Assembly: GCA_035294325.1 (NCBI GenBank)
Contig: DATGLE010000109.1
Location: 1-28,139, forward strand
Reading direction: 5' to 3'
DNA from: DATGLE01 sp035294325
GTDB lineage: Bacteria; Chloroflexota; Ktedonobacteria; Ktedonobacterales; Ktedonobacteraceae
DNA length: 28,139 nucleotides
Shown piece by piece: positions 1-6,851 of this stretch (the first letter of the stretch is position 1; every line of letters begins with the position of its first letter). The position numbers were made by a program, and so were the translations under genes. The notes under the pieces are model-generated. The model saw only the letters and a program-made list of their open reading frames with translations. It was not told where the DNA came from and did not search any database.

Positions 1-336
1 GGCAAGGCCATCGGCGGCGCGAAGCTGGCTCCTCGCCTCAGCCCGAACAAGACATGGGGCGGCGTACTCGGCAACCTGCTTGGCGCGGCCCTGGCCGTGC
101 TGCTGGCAGGATTCGCCCTGCCGGATTTCGTCTGGTGGCAGCGCGCACTGTTTATCGTCCCTATTGCGCTGGGCAGTGTCTGGGGCGACCTGCTCGAATC
201 GCTGCTCAAGCGGCAGAGTGGAGTGAAGGATGCTGGCGCATTGCTGCCAGGCTTCGGCGGCCTGCTGGATCGCATCGATAGTTTGCTACTGGTGGCGCCG
301 CTCGTGTACTACCTCTCACGACTGTTGTTGGGATGA
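1..336 (+). CDS. CDP-diacylglycerol synthase-like protein (CdsA/YnbB family), 3' fragment
   Basis: Frame 1 is open from the first base of the window, so the gene starts upstream; about 111 C-terminal residues are visible. The family makes CDP-diacylglycerol from phosphatidate and CTP at the inner membrane. The fragment carries the family's C-terminal signature: a SPNKTWGG stretch, hydrophobic segments, then GDLLESLLKR, GVKDAG and LLDRIDS before a last membrane segment. One position departs from the PROSITE-type signature: the usual PGHGG reads PGFGG, so the histidine is a phenylalanine. A PF12147-type methyltransferase follows about 220 bases downstream on the same strand. In E. coli a CdsA-like protein (YnbB) and a protein containing that domain (YnbC) are also neighbours. 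This therefore may be a paralog for a modified lipid rather than the housekeeping enzyme. The family call is firm; the specific role is inferred. Confidence 0.88.
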   Translation, partial: GKAIGGAKLAPRLSPNKTWGGVLGNLLGAALAVLLAGFALPDFVWWQRALFIVPIALGSVWGDLLESLLKRQSGVKDAGALLPGFGGLLDRIDSLLLVAPLVYYLSRLLLG

Positions 337-383
337 ACCTGAACTTGCCTGGAAGGGCTGATGGCCCTGTCATTCTTCGCTCC

Positions 384-488
384 ATGTTATCCTGAGTGGA
401 GCGCAGCGCAACGAAGGATCCAATGGGAGCGTGCGGCTCCTTCCCCTTCGTTCCTCAGGGCTACGGCTCACTGCCGCTCAGGATGACA
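384..488. repeat. Dispersed intergenic repeat, copy 1 (TCATCCTGAGCG / CGAAGGAT type)
   Basis: The stretch TATCCTGAGTGGAGCGCAGC...CGAAGGATC (about 386-420) faces an inverted partner CCTTCGTTCCTCAGGG...CTCAGGATGACA (446-488). The two halves form an imperfect inverted repeat. The same words recur at 1494-1558 in a different arrangement. It fills most of the gap between the CdsA-like gene and the methyltransferase. Repeats with this ATGTCATCCTGAGC core are common in intergenic DNA of environmental bacteria. No protein is encoded. Confidence 0.6.
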
Positions 489-558
489 ATACTTACGCGC
501 CTTTCCAGGTTACATCCCGATTCTGGTTGTTATCATTCAATAATACAGGGAGAGAACT

Positions 559-1458
559 ATGCTAACAATTGATAATCAGCACACAACACAAAATCAGGCT
601 GCGCAGTTCGCGCGGCGCCATATGCAGGTCAGACGGCCCGGGGCGCTGGATCGCATAAAGTGGGCGCTGCTGCGGGGGCTGCTGGCGAGCGCAGGACGTG
701 CCAGCAGGGGGATCCGCATTGGCTACCGCTATGGCTTCGATAGCGGAACGATGCTTGACTACGTGTATGAGGACGAGGCGCACGGTATAGCGGGTATCGG
801 CGCACTGATTGATCGCGCCTACCTCAACGCCATAGGCTGGCGCGCTATTCGTGCGCGGCGCGCCCTGCTCAAAGAGATGCTGCGCACCGAGATAGAGCGC
901 AACCGCGCAGCCGGTCAGCCAACGCGACTGCTGGACGTGGCAGCCGGCCCCGGGCGCTACCTGCAAGAACTCTTGCTGGAATGCAGGCCGGAGCGGAGCG
1001 ATCTCAGAATCCTGTGTCGTGACCTGGCGCTGGATGGGCTGCGGCTCGGAGCGCAGCGCGCACAGGCCGCTGGATTGCGCGATATCAGCTATGAACCTGG
1101 CGACGCTTTCAATCCCGCGCCAACCGATGCACAACTGGGTGGCGCGCCGAACGTGATCGTCGTTTCCGGCCTCTACGAACTGGTCCTGTACGACGAGACG
1201 ATCCAGAAATCGCTGGCGCGGCTCTACCAGATGCTCGCGCCTGGTGGGGCCATCTACTTCACCACGCAGACGCATCACCCTCAGCTCGACTTCATCGCCA
1301 ACGTCCTGCCCAATCGCGATGGCGCACCCTGGGTAATGAAGTGCCGGCCAGTAGCGCAGCTTGAGGATTGGGCGCGCGCTGCCGGCTTCCATCAGGTCGA
1401 GAGCCGCCTGGAGGATGTGGGCCTCTTCGCCGTCACCGTCGGACGCAAGCCGGTATAG
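559..1458 (+). CDS. Class I SAM-dependent methyltransferase, PF12147 (Methyltransf_20)-like
   Basis: 299 aa. A good ribosome-binding site (AGGGAGAG) lies just ahead of the ATG. The central part has the SAM-binding glycine loop LLDVAAGPGRYL (about residues 124-135), an acidic segment near CRDLAL, and a post-motif VVSGLYELVLYD. Before the SAM fold comes a segment reading GFDSGTMLDYVYEDE...IDRAYLNAIGWRAIR (about 59-98). As I recall the family, this is typical of the methyltransferase half of bifunctional hydrolase/methyltransferases such as E. coli YnbC. Here the alpha/beta-hydrolase half is absent, so the enzyme is stand-alone. No membrane segment is obvious. Its position behind a CdsA-like gene suggests a lipid or lipid-precursor substrate; the actual substrate is unknown. 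A dispersed repeat directly follows the stop codon. Confidence 0.85.
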   Translation: MLTIDNQHTTQNQAAQFARRHMQVRRPGALDRIKWALLRGLLASAGRASRGIRIGYRYGFDSGTMLDYVYEDEAHGIAGIGALIDRAYLNAIGWRAIRARRALLKEMLRTEIERNRAAGQPTRLLDVAAGPGRYLQELLLECRPERSDLRILCRDLALDGLRLGAQRAQAAGLRDISYEPGDAFNPAPTDAQLGGAPNVIVVSGLYELVLYDETIQKSLARLYQMLAPGGAIYFTTQTHHPQLDFIANVLPNRDGAPWVMKCRPVAQLEDWARAAGFHQVESRLEDVGLFAVTVGRKPV

Positions 1459-1493
1459 GGGGGATGCGGGGAGGCTCAACCTCCCTGTCCAGC

Positions 1494-1558
1494 CCTTCGT
1501 GCCTCAGGGCTGGCTCTGAGCGCCGCTATGTCATCCTGAGCGGCAGCGAAGGATGACA
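1494..1558. repeat. Dispersed intergenic repeat, copy 2
   Basis: CCCTTCGTGCCTCAGGGCT (1494-1512) is followed by ATGTCATCCTGAGCGGCAGC...GAAGGATGACA (1528-1558). Both blocks match halves of the repeat at 384-488. The second block is itself partly palindromic (TGTCATCC...GGATGACA), so it could act as a hairpin between the converging methyltransferase and glycosidase genes. It ends only six bases before the glycosidase stop codon. Confidence 0.55.
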
Positions 1559-1564
1559 CGTTAT

Positions 1565-2398
1565 TTATTTGATAATAATCACGATGGGCAGCATCGCAAT
1601 CGAGCTGATATTGACTTTCTGACTCTCTGTATTGACGTAGAGGCCAGTCGAGGTCCCGCCATCGAGGTTAAGCGCCGTCTCCAGATCCAGGTCAGAGGAG
1701 GCGAGCAGATCGGCCAGCTCGTCGAGCGAAAAGGCTGGCTTCGGACTGACGATCAGCAGCAGGCGCCCCTGCTTATCCATTGCGACCACGCTGCGGCGCT
1801 CGCTGGCAGCATTGGCGCTGAACTGCGTGCGCTTGCCCCCGATCATCAGCATCGGCGAGGATTGTGTTGCCTGCTCCAACTGTTCATCGCCGGGGCTGTA
1901 GGGCTGGTCGCGCAGCGAGCGCAGAGCCAGGCGTCCCTGCGCGTCGACGGAGAGCATGCCGCCGAAGCCTGTGTAGGAGGTGCCGAAGCTGCGTCCGTTG
2001 GAAACGAGCAGCCCCTCCGGCCTGTTGTGTGTATCGAAGTAACCGCCATTGATGACCGCGAGCGCGTGCGATTGCTGCATCCACTCGCTCAGCGACAGGG
2101 GGTGGGTGGGCTGATAGCCGATGCTGAGATGTGCGTAACGCAGGTCGAAGCGGGCGATAGTCACCGTATCCTCATTATCGCCCGGACTCTTCCAATTCTC
2201 ATAGCGCAGTTCAATGCCAGGCGCCGCCTTGATCCACTGGTTGAGTAGCGGCGCTCCCTGGCTAGAAGGGTTGCCAGACGGCGATGCTGCGCTGGGTGTG
2301 CCCTGGAAAGTAGCGCTCGGCAGCGCATTACAGGCCAGCAGAGGACCGACCAGAAGACAGAGCATGAGACAGAACAGGCGTATATGTTTTGCTGGCAT
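1565..2398 (-). CDS. Phosphodiester glycosidase family lipoprotein (NAGPA domain, PF09992)
   Basis: 277 aa. The N-terminus is a lipoprotein signal: a hydrophobic stretch ending VGPLLAC, so Cys23 would be lipidated after signal peptidase II cleavage, placing the protein on the outer face of the membrane. A low-complexity Ser/Pro/Gly linker (about 27-50) follows, then the NAGPA-type domain. Its hallmarks are INGGYFD (116-122), the GLLVSNG strand (129-135), and NLDGGTSTGL (244-253). The family is named after the enzyme that uncovers mannose-6-phosphate by removing N-acetylglucosamine from a phosphodiester. In bacteria it is linked to cleavage of glycan phosphodiesters in the envelope, but the substrate here cannot be read from sequence. 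AAGGGAG precedes the ATG by about 9 bases. The next minus-strand gene upstream is 389 bases away, so it is probably transcribed alone. Confidence 0.88.
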   Translation of the reverse strand: MPAKHIRLFCLMLCLLVGPLLACNALPSATFQGTPSAASPSGNPSSQGAPLLNQWIKAAPGIELRYENWKSPGDNEDTVTIARFDLRYAHLSIGYQPTHPLSLSEWMQQSHALAVINGGYFDTHNRPEGLLVSNGRSFGTSYTGFGGMLSVDAQGRLALRSLRDQPYSPGDEQLEQATQSSPMLMIGGKRTQFSANAASERRSVVAMDKQGRLLLIVSPKPAFSLDELADLLASSDLDLETALNLDGGTSTGLYVNTESQKVNISSIAMLPIVIIIK

Positions 2399-2787
2399 GA
2401 AAAATGGCTCCCTTAACTTTCCCTATCCCTACTTACGCTATCGTCTCCAGAGAGTTGCTCCCGTAGCGGAGAATGTAACATACATAACCATATTTACAAT
2501 GACTCCCGATTAGAAGCTATCTTCATCAATTTATTGACGTTGTGTGCAAGCGCTTCTGACCGCTCACTGCCGCACGGTTCGCCAGGGATAGGAATCTGCG
2601 GGCTGAGCGCCTGCGACACTCAGCCCGCAGATTCCTAATCGGAGAGCGCGCCACGGATGCCGCAGGCGCACAACAACATGCACATCAGGGTTTGTTGATC
2701 TCAAAAATTGTCCCGGTAAAGTTGCTTGCAGTATAGCAGACTTGTTGCGAGATGTATAGAAGGATGGGGCTTTGGCAAAAGCCTCTT
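2399..2787. other. Intergenic region holding palindromic element A
   Basis: No gene is visible in these 389 bases. They hold palindromic element A (2563-2692) and AT-rich DNA upstream of the glycosidase (about 2470-2540) that presumably carries its promoter. No convincing -35/-10 pair was seen. Confidence 0.6.
2563..2692. repeat. Palindromic intergenic element A (A/B subfamily)
   Basis: The core hairpin has 19-bp perfect arms, 2589-2607 and 2619-2637, around an 11-base loop. The arm contains TCTGCGGGCTGAG. Flanks match element B: CTCACTGCCGCACGGTTCGC on the left and CCGCAGGCGCACAACAACAT plus CACATCAGGGTT on the right. Elements A and B are therefore two copies of one unit of about 120-130 bp. 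The arms differ between copies but are perfectly self-complementary in each. Confidence 0.85.
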
Positions 2788-4506
2788 TTATGCTATGGAG
2801 CATGCCTTCGTCTGCGTATCGCACTGAATGACGCCATGCTGGAATTGCTGGCTGGCGAGTGCGCCAGTGGTGATTCTGGGCATGCCGGTAGGGTAGCCAA
2901 ACTTCTTTAGCCCGCCCCCTTTATCAAAAAAGGCCATGATCGGGCCGCTTATGCTGTAGCCGGTATAGATATAATAGCGCCCGTGGTCGGCGGTGGCTAT
3001 CGTGTTGGTCTGCTTATCCTTGACGAAGTAGTCCCACTCGTAGTCATAAGGGATTGGCGGATTCGTGATATCGGCGTTATAGGGTGAAACCCAGGTAAAC
3101 GTATCGAAGCCCCAGTTCATCAGGTCACGCATATCGGTCCACCAATCGACAGTATTCATTGTCACGCCGATGAGGTGATGGTGGTTGCGTACACAGGAGA
3201 CAACCTGAATAAAATCGCGGTCTCCATCCCAACCCGGCTTGCCACCATCGACTCCCGGGTACCACCAGAGGAACTGGTTGCCATTCACAAGGTAATGCTC
3301 AGCGTGCTCCGCATCTTTCGTGATGTGATATTGTTTTGTAGCGCTGATCTGATGAATGAGCGGAATGCTCATGCTATATCTTCCAAGCAGGGCGAGATCA
3401 TGAGCGCTGGAGTAATGTCCTGTTTGCAAAAGCCCATGCGGATTCATGTAATGCGTATCGTACATACCAAGTGCGCGCGCTTCCTGGTTCATCTTCGCGA
3501 CAAAATTTTGCTGGTTGCCTGCCAGGGCATCGGCGATAGCTACAGCGGCATCGTTGCCCGATGGCAGCAGGAGGCCATAGAGCAGATCGCGCAGTGTATA
3601 CGTCTCGCCTTTTTTAATGCCCATCAGCGAACTGTCGGCTGACAACTGGCTGATGTCGTGGTAGATCGCACTGGTAATAGTGATGCGCTGATCGGGATTG
3701 CCCATCTCGACGGCGAGGACGGCGGTCATCAGCTTGGTCGTGCTGAGCATGGGCAGGTGCATAAACGGGTTGTGGGCATAGAGAGTTGCGCCGGTATCGG
3801 CATCGAGCAGGTAGGCCGAGGTCGCCAGCACAGGCGGCGCCGGGTGGTCGGTGTCCCGGGGCGTAATCACGAGTTCATGCACACCGGCCGGCAGAGAAGC
3901 GTTGCCTGAGTTTGCCGCCTGGCTGCCACCTGGTGTCGTTGCTGGAAATGTGTCATTGTTATGGTTCTGGTGCGCGATGCTGATGGCAAGCGGCGTAATA
4001 ATCAGCACAATCAGCAGTATCATGCCGAGCAGCATCAGCGCACGATTATGGCTGAGATCCTGGAGGATGGTCAGAAGCGAGCGCGGCTGCCGGCGCCGCG
4101 CTGTAGTTGAGTGTGGGCGCGCGGCTGGCGTATCGTATTCTGCAAGGTGTCGGCGCGCAGGTGGGAGCGCCGGCGTCCTGGCGCTGGTATGAGCAGGCCG
4201 GGGCGTCTCAGGGGCGGCATCATGGACAATTTTTTCCGGCGGCGCTAATTTCACCTTTGGCGGCATAGCAGGCTGGCGCGATGCCTGGATGCGCTTCCGT
4301 TTCGCTTTTGTTGGCGCCGAGGAGGGAACCGGCGTCTCAGCGGGATGCAGCGAGGCGCGCCTGATCCTGGGAATCTCGGGATGCTCGTCGTGGTAATAAT
4401 ACATTTGCCGCTGCCTGGGCGCTGTGGAACTGCCATGCCCTTTATGTGAATCGGAGATGTGGGTGTCATCCGACTGCTCATGACCTCGTGGCGGCGTTCT
4501 ATGCAT
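2788..4506 (-). CDS. Membrane-anchored D-alanyl-D-alanine carboxypeptidase-like protein (peptidase S11) with a C-terminal Chloroflexota-type module
   Basis: 572 aa from the ATG at 4506, chosen because GGAGGA lies 7 bases upstream; a start 10 codons earlier has no such site. The first ~150 residues are a basic, Pro/Ala-rich, probably disordered cytoplasmic region, followed by one membrane segment (about 157-178). The outer part is the S11 penicillin-binding fold: STTK (255-258, nucleophile Ser255), SGN (316-318), and a third motif that reads KPG (423-425) instead of KTG. Active relatives trim the terminal D-Ala of peptidoglycan stem peptides. The last ~65 residues (ISGPIMAFFDKGGGLKKFGY) resemble a short module found on many secreted Chloroflexota proteins. 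The KPG change and the long N-terminal tail are unusual; enzymatic activity is likely but not certain. A TTGACA-type promoter lies upstream. Confidence 0.85.
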   Translation of the reverse strand: MHRTPPRGHEQSDDTHISDSHKGHGSSTAPRQRQMYYYHDEHPEIPRIRRASLHPAETPVPSSAPTKAKRKRIQASRQPAMPPKVKLAPPEKIVHDAAPETPRPAHTSARTPALPPARRHLAEYDTPAARPHSTTARRRQPRSLLTILQDLSHNRALMLLGMILLIVLIITPLAISIAHQNHNNDTFPATTPGGSQAANSGNASLPAGVHELVITPRDTDHPAPPVLATSAYLLDADTGATLYAHNPFMHLPMLSTTKLMTAVLAVEMGNPDQRITITSAIYHDISQLSADSSLMGIKKGETYTLRDLLYGLLLPSGNDAAVAIADALAGNQQNFVAKMNQEARALGMYDTHYMNPHGLLQTGHYSSAHDLALLGRYSMSIPLIHQISATKQYHITKDAEHAEHYLVNGNQFLWWYPGVDGGKPGWDGDRDFIQVVSCVRNHHHLIGVTMNTVDWWTDMRDLMNWGFDTFTWVSPYNADITNPPIPYDYEWDYFVKDKQTNTIATADHGRYYIYTGYSISGPIMAFFDKGGGLKKFGYPTGMPRITTGALASQQFQHGVIQCDTQTKACSIA

Positions 4507-4561
4507 GCGCCGGTCCTCCCATGCTCTTGCCCTCAAATTATGTCTATATGTGCGTGTACCT

Positions 4562-4591
4562 ATATTACTTGGTATACATCGCTGGTGTCAA
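4562..4591 (-). promoter_or_regulatory. Putative sigma-70 promoter of the D,D-carboxypeptidase gene
   Basis: On the minus strand, TTGACA (4591-4586) is followed after 18 bases by TAATAT (4567-4562). The expected start is about 50 bases ahead of the ATG at 4506. The -35 is perfect; the -10 matches four of six consensus bases. Confidence 0.5.
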
Positions 4592-4632
4592 ACGCTTCTC
4601 TGGCTTACGCCATATGAAAGTCGTCCTGGCGG

Positions 4633-4751
4633 CTCACCGCTGCTCGGTTCGCCAGGAAGTGAAGTCTGCGGGCTGGGCGCCGCAGGCGCCCAGCCCGCAG
4701 ACTTCACTTCCCCAGGTGCGCCGCAGGCGCACAAAACATACACATGGGGTT
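4633..4751. repeat. Palindromic intergenic element B (A/B subfamily)
   Basis: The core hairpin has 27-bp perfect arms, 4655-4681 and 4685-4711, with a GCA tip. The arm contains TCTGCGGGCTGGGCGCC. The left flank is CTCACCGCTGCTCGGTTCGC. The right flank is GTGCGCCGCAGGCGCAC (itself palindromic, centred on GCA) and then ACAAAACATACACATGGGGT. It sits between the carboxypeptidase promoter and the phospholipase D gene, and its right edge runs into the phospholipase stop codon, so it may also end that transcript. Confidence 0.9.
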
Positions 4752-6435
4752 AGCTATCCGGCTCCTCAAGCCAGCCATGTTCCTCGCGGAAATTCAAGCC
4801 CTGCTGCGTTGCCTCCTGCGCCGTCAGATAGGGGAGCAGGTGGCCGACCAGAGCCTGATTCGCCTTGTAGCGATTGAGATTCTCCCAGGCGCACGTATGC
4901 ATTTTGCGCAGGGCAACCAGTGGATCACCGAGTGCCTCCTGTAAGAAGCGCTGCACGCGTAGTGCCCGCTCTTTTTCCTCCATCGCCTGCTTCTGACCGG
5001 CAAGCATGCGTGAGAGCGCGAACAGGTCCTCTTCATGCACCAGGCCCAGATGCTCGCCTTGCAGCATAAGCCGGAGATTGTAGGCGAGGTCGGCGTCAAG
5101 CGCGGCGACGTTCATCTCGGTATCGTCGCGCATTCCCCGGTTGTTGAGATTCGCGGAACCAACGGTTGTCCATATGTCATCAATGATAGCGACCTTCGCG
5201 TGCACATAGATGGGACGATAACGTTCTCTGCCGTTCTGCCGCGTGGAGGTCGCCAGGCAGAATGCTTCCAGCCGCCCCTCTTCCAGTGCTTCGGAAGCCT
5301 CTTCGCGCAGGCGCACCAGCCCGGCATCGGTGAAGGCACGCCCAACGTTGGGGTGATCGGGCAGGATGATCGTCACTATGGCCCCACGTTGCAGCGCGGC
5401 GCCCAGCTCTCGTAGATTGTGCTCCATATCGGGGCTATCTTTACCCAGCAGCGGTAAATCGATGCCGGTATAGGCGCGCAGCCAGAGGTACTGGTTTTCC
5501 AGGTAAACGAAGCGCTGGACATTGTTCAAGGCGTTCGCATAAAGCTGCGCGATGCCGTCGGCGGTAATGAATTTGTAGGTGTGCTCGGGAATAGTGCGCG
5601 CGACCTGCACAATGGTCTGGCTCTGCACGGGCGGAGGCGCTGGATGATCAGGGATGAGCAGATCCTTGCCCATGTGGTGGCGCTCAACAACGTCGTTCCA
5701 GCGCTGGCGAAAGTTCAACTCCACATCGCTCGCCGCCGGCCCTTCGATGATGGAGTGAACGTCGTGCCAGGGATGAGGAGTGGTTCCCTGAGGCGTGCGG
5801 CGCAGTGGAGTAGTAAAGGGGTGCGAGTGGGTGTCCCAGCGGTCGTAATCGCCGCCAGACTCGATCAGCGGGTCGATGCCGCCGACAAAGGCGTGGGTGC
5901 CATCTACCACAGAGATCTTCTGGTGCAGCGATTCGGCGGGATGATGGAGAATGCCCTCGGCGCTATCGTCAAGGATGCAGGTAACGCCCACCTCCGTCAG
6001 TTGCTGATGCGCCTCTTGAGGATTGTAGTGCGAAAAGAGCGGGTCGCTCTTCCAGAGCAGCGCCCTGACCTCGACGCCTTTGCTCACTGCATAGCCCAGC
6101 ACGGCCCGCGCGGTAAGGTCGTGTGTAAGCCAGAACGAAATATCCTCTTCGGAGAGACCATCGGATCGCAGTTCGTCGATGTACTGCTCCTGCTCGCGGC
6201 TTCCATCCGGCCCCCGGCGCCGGTCCTGTCCACGGACGAGTTCTATAGTGGGGGTAAAGCCCCAATCCGCGAGATAGATATAGCGCCGTGCCTTGATATA
6301 GTGGCGACACATCTCTAACATCGTCGTGCGACCATCTACCATGTAGGTAACGCGTGAATCGCTGCGCACGGGGGTGTCGCCGTCGGCCCACCAGCGCCTT
6401 GCCTGTGGCGTATCCATCCCTTGAGACGCTTGCAT
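4750..6435 (-). CDS. Phospholipase D superfamily protein (two HKD motifs)
   Basis: 561 aa from the ATG at 6435, chosen because AGGAGG lies 5 bases upstream. The frame stays open further upstream, but that would translate palindromic element C. Both catalytic motifs are present: LHQKISVVDGTHAFVGGID (HxK at 171-173) and VHAKVAIIDDIWTTVGSANL (HxK at 412-414). Each is followed by the usual Gly-Gly/Gly-Ser and Asn or Asp residues. Other landmarks, WHDVHSIIEGPAASDV (about 223-238) and FVYLENQYLWLR (309-320), resemble eukaryotic-type PLDs more than bacterial cardiolipin synthases. The enzyme probably hydrolyses or transfers phosphatidyl groups via a phosphohistidine intermediate. No signal peptide or membrane segment is obvious. 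Element B overlaps its 3' end and element C lies about 60 bases before its start. Confidence 0.88.
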   Translation of the reverse strand: MQASQGMDTPQARRWWADGDTPVRSDSRVTYMVDGRTTMLEMCRHYIKARRYIYLADWGFTPTIELVRGQDRRRGPDGSREQEQYIDELRSDGLSEEDISFWLTHDLTARAVLGYAVSKGVEVRALLWKSDPLFSHYNPQEAHQQLTEVGVTCILDDSAEGILHHPAESLHQKISVVDGTHAFVGGIDPLIESGGDYDRWDTHSHPFTTPLRRTPQGTTPHPWHDVHSIIEGPAASDVELNFRQRWNDVVERHHMGKDLLIPDHPAPPPVQSQTIVQVARTIPEHTYKFITADGIAQLYANALNNVQRFVYLENQYLWLRAYTGIDLPLLGKDSPDMEHNLRELGAALQRGAIVTIILPDHPNVGRAFTDAGLVRLREEASEALEEGRLEAFCLATSTRQNGRERYRPIYVHAKVAIIDDIWTTVGSANLNNRGMRDDTEMNVAALDADLAYNLRLMLQGEHLGLVHEEDLFALSRMLAGQKQAMEEKERALRVQRFLQEALGDPLVALRKMHTCAWENLNRYKANQALVGHLLPYLTAQEATQQGLNFREEHGWLEEPDS

Positions 6436-6474
6436 TGCATCCTCCTGCATATGATTTGTGGTTTCCTGCACAAT

Positions 6475-6594
6475 CGCTCGCGCCTGCGGCGCTCGCCGGA
6501 TGGAAGGTGTGTTGCGGAACATTGCGCACAGCGCAATGTTCCGCAACACACCTTCCATCCCTGGCGCGGCGGGGCCGCGCGAATGCCCGGCGAG
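6475..6594. repeat. Palindromic intergenic element C (C/E/F/G subfamily)
   Basis: The core hairpin has 30-bp perfect arms, 6498-6527 and 6531-6560, with tip GCGC-ACA-GCGC. The left satellite (6475-6497) is a degenerate copy of the mini-palindrome seen in elements E, F and G. The right flank CTGGCGCGGC...GCCGCGCGAATG (6561-6584) matches the right flank of element E. It lies in the expected leader of the phospholipase D gene, so it could fold in that mRNA. Confidence 0.88.
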
Positions 6595-6851
6595 AAAGAG
6601 TACTGAGCAACAGACACACTGTAAAACCGGGGTACTCTTCCGACGTATAATATAATAACTGGCTCGCAGAGCAGGACCAGAGGGTTCTCCTGAGCAGTCA
6701 CGTAGACCATATGGGCTATAGGCTGCGCTGAAACTGGACAAGACCCGCTACCTCTATAAATTATAAACGAGTAACAGTTGTCAACTGATCCACTGTTGGA
6801 GGAAGCGGAACAGCGGTCCTGGGAGCCGCTTACATTTTTGGGAATTGCAGA
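6595..6851. other. Divergent promoter region between phospholipase D and the glycosidase
   Basis: No gene was found. AT-rich tracts at about 6645-6660 and 6755-6768 are plausible -10 regions for the two divergent genes. A 13-bp palindrome CAGTTG-T-CAACTG at 6775-6787 is a possible operator. No complete promoter could be called. Confidence 0.4.

Noticed and set aside
562..1479. Open 305-codon frame on the minus strand, antisense to the methyltransferase
   Set aside because: It has no recognisable domain, no ribosome-binding site, and Cys/Gln/His-rich composition typical of an antisense shadow in GC-rich DNA.
2768..2788. Terminator hairpin GGCTTT...AAAGCC with TCTTTT
   Set aside because: The T tract lies on the plus-strand side, while both neighbouring genes are on the minus strand; the stem is only 6 bp.
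6436..6741. Longer N-terminus (102 extra residues) for phospholipase D
   Set aside because: It would translate straight through both arms of element C, and the AGGAGG at 6441-6446 clearly serves the ATG at 6435.
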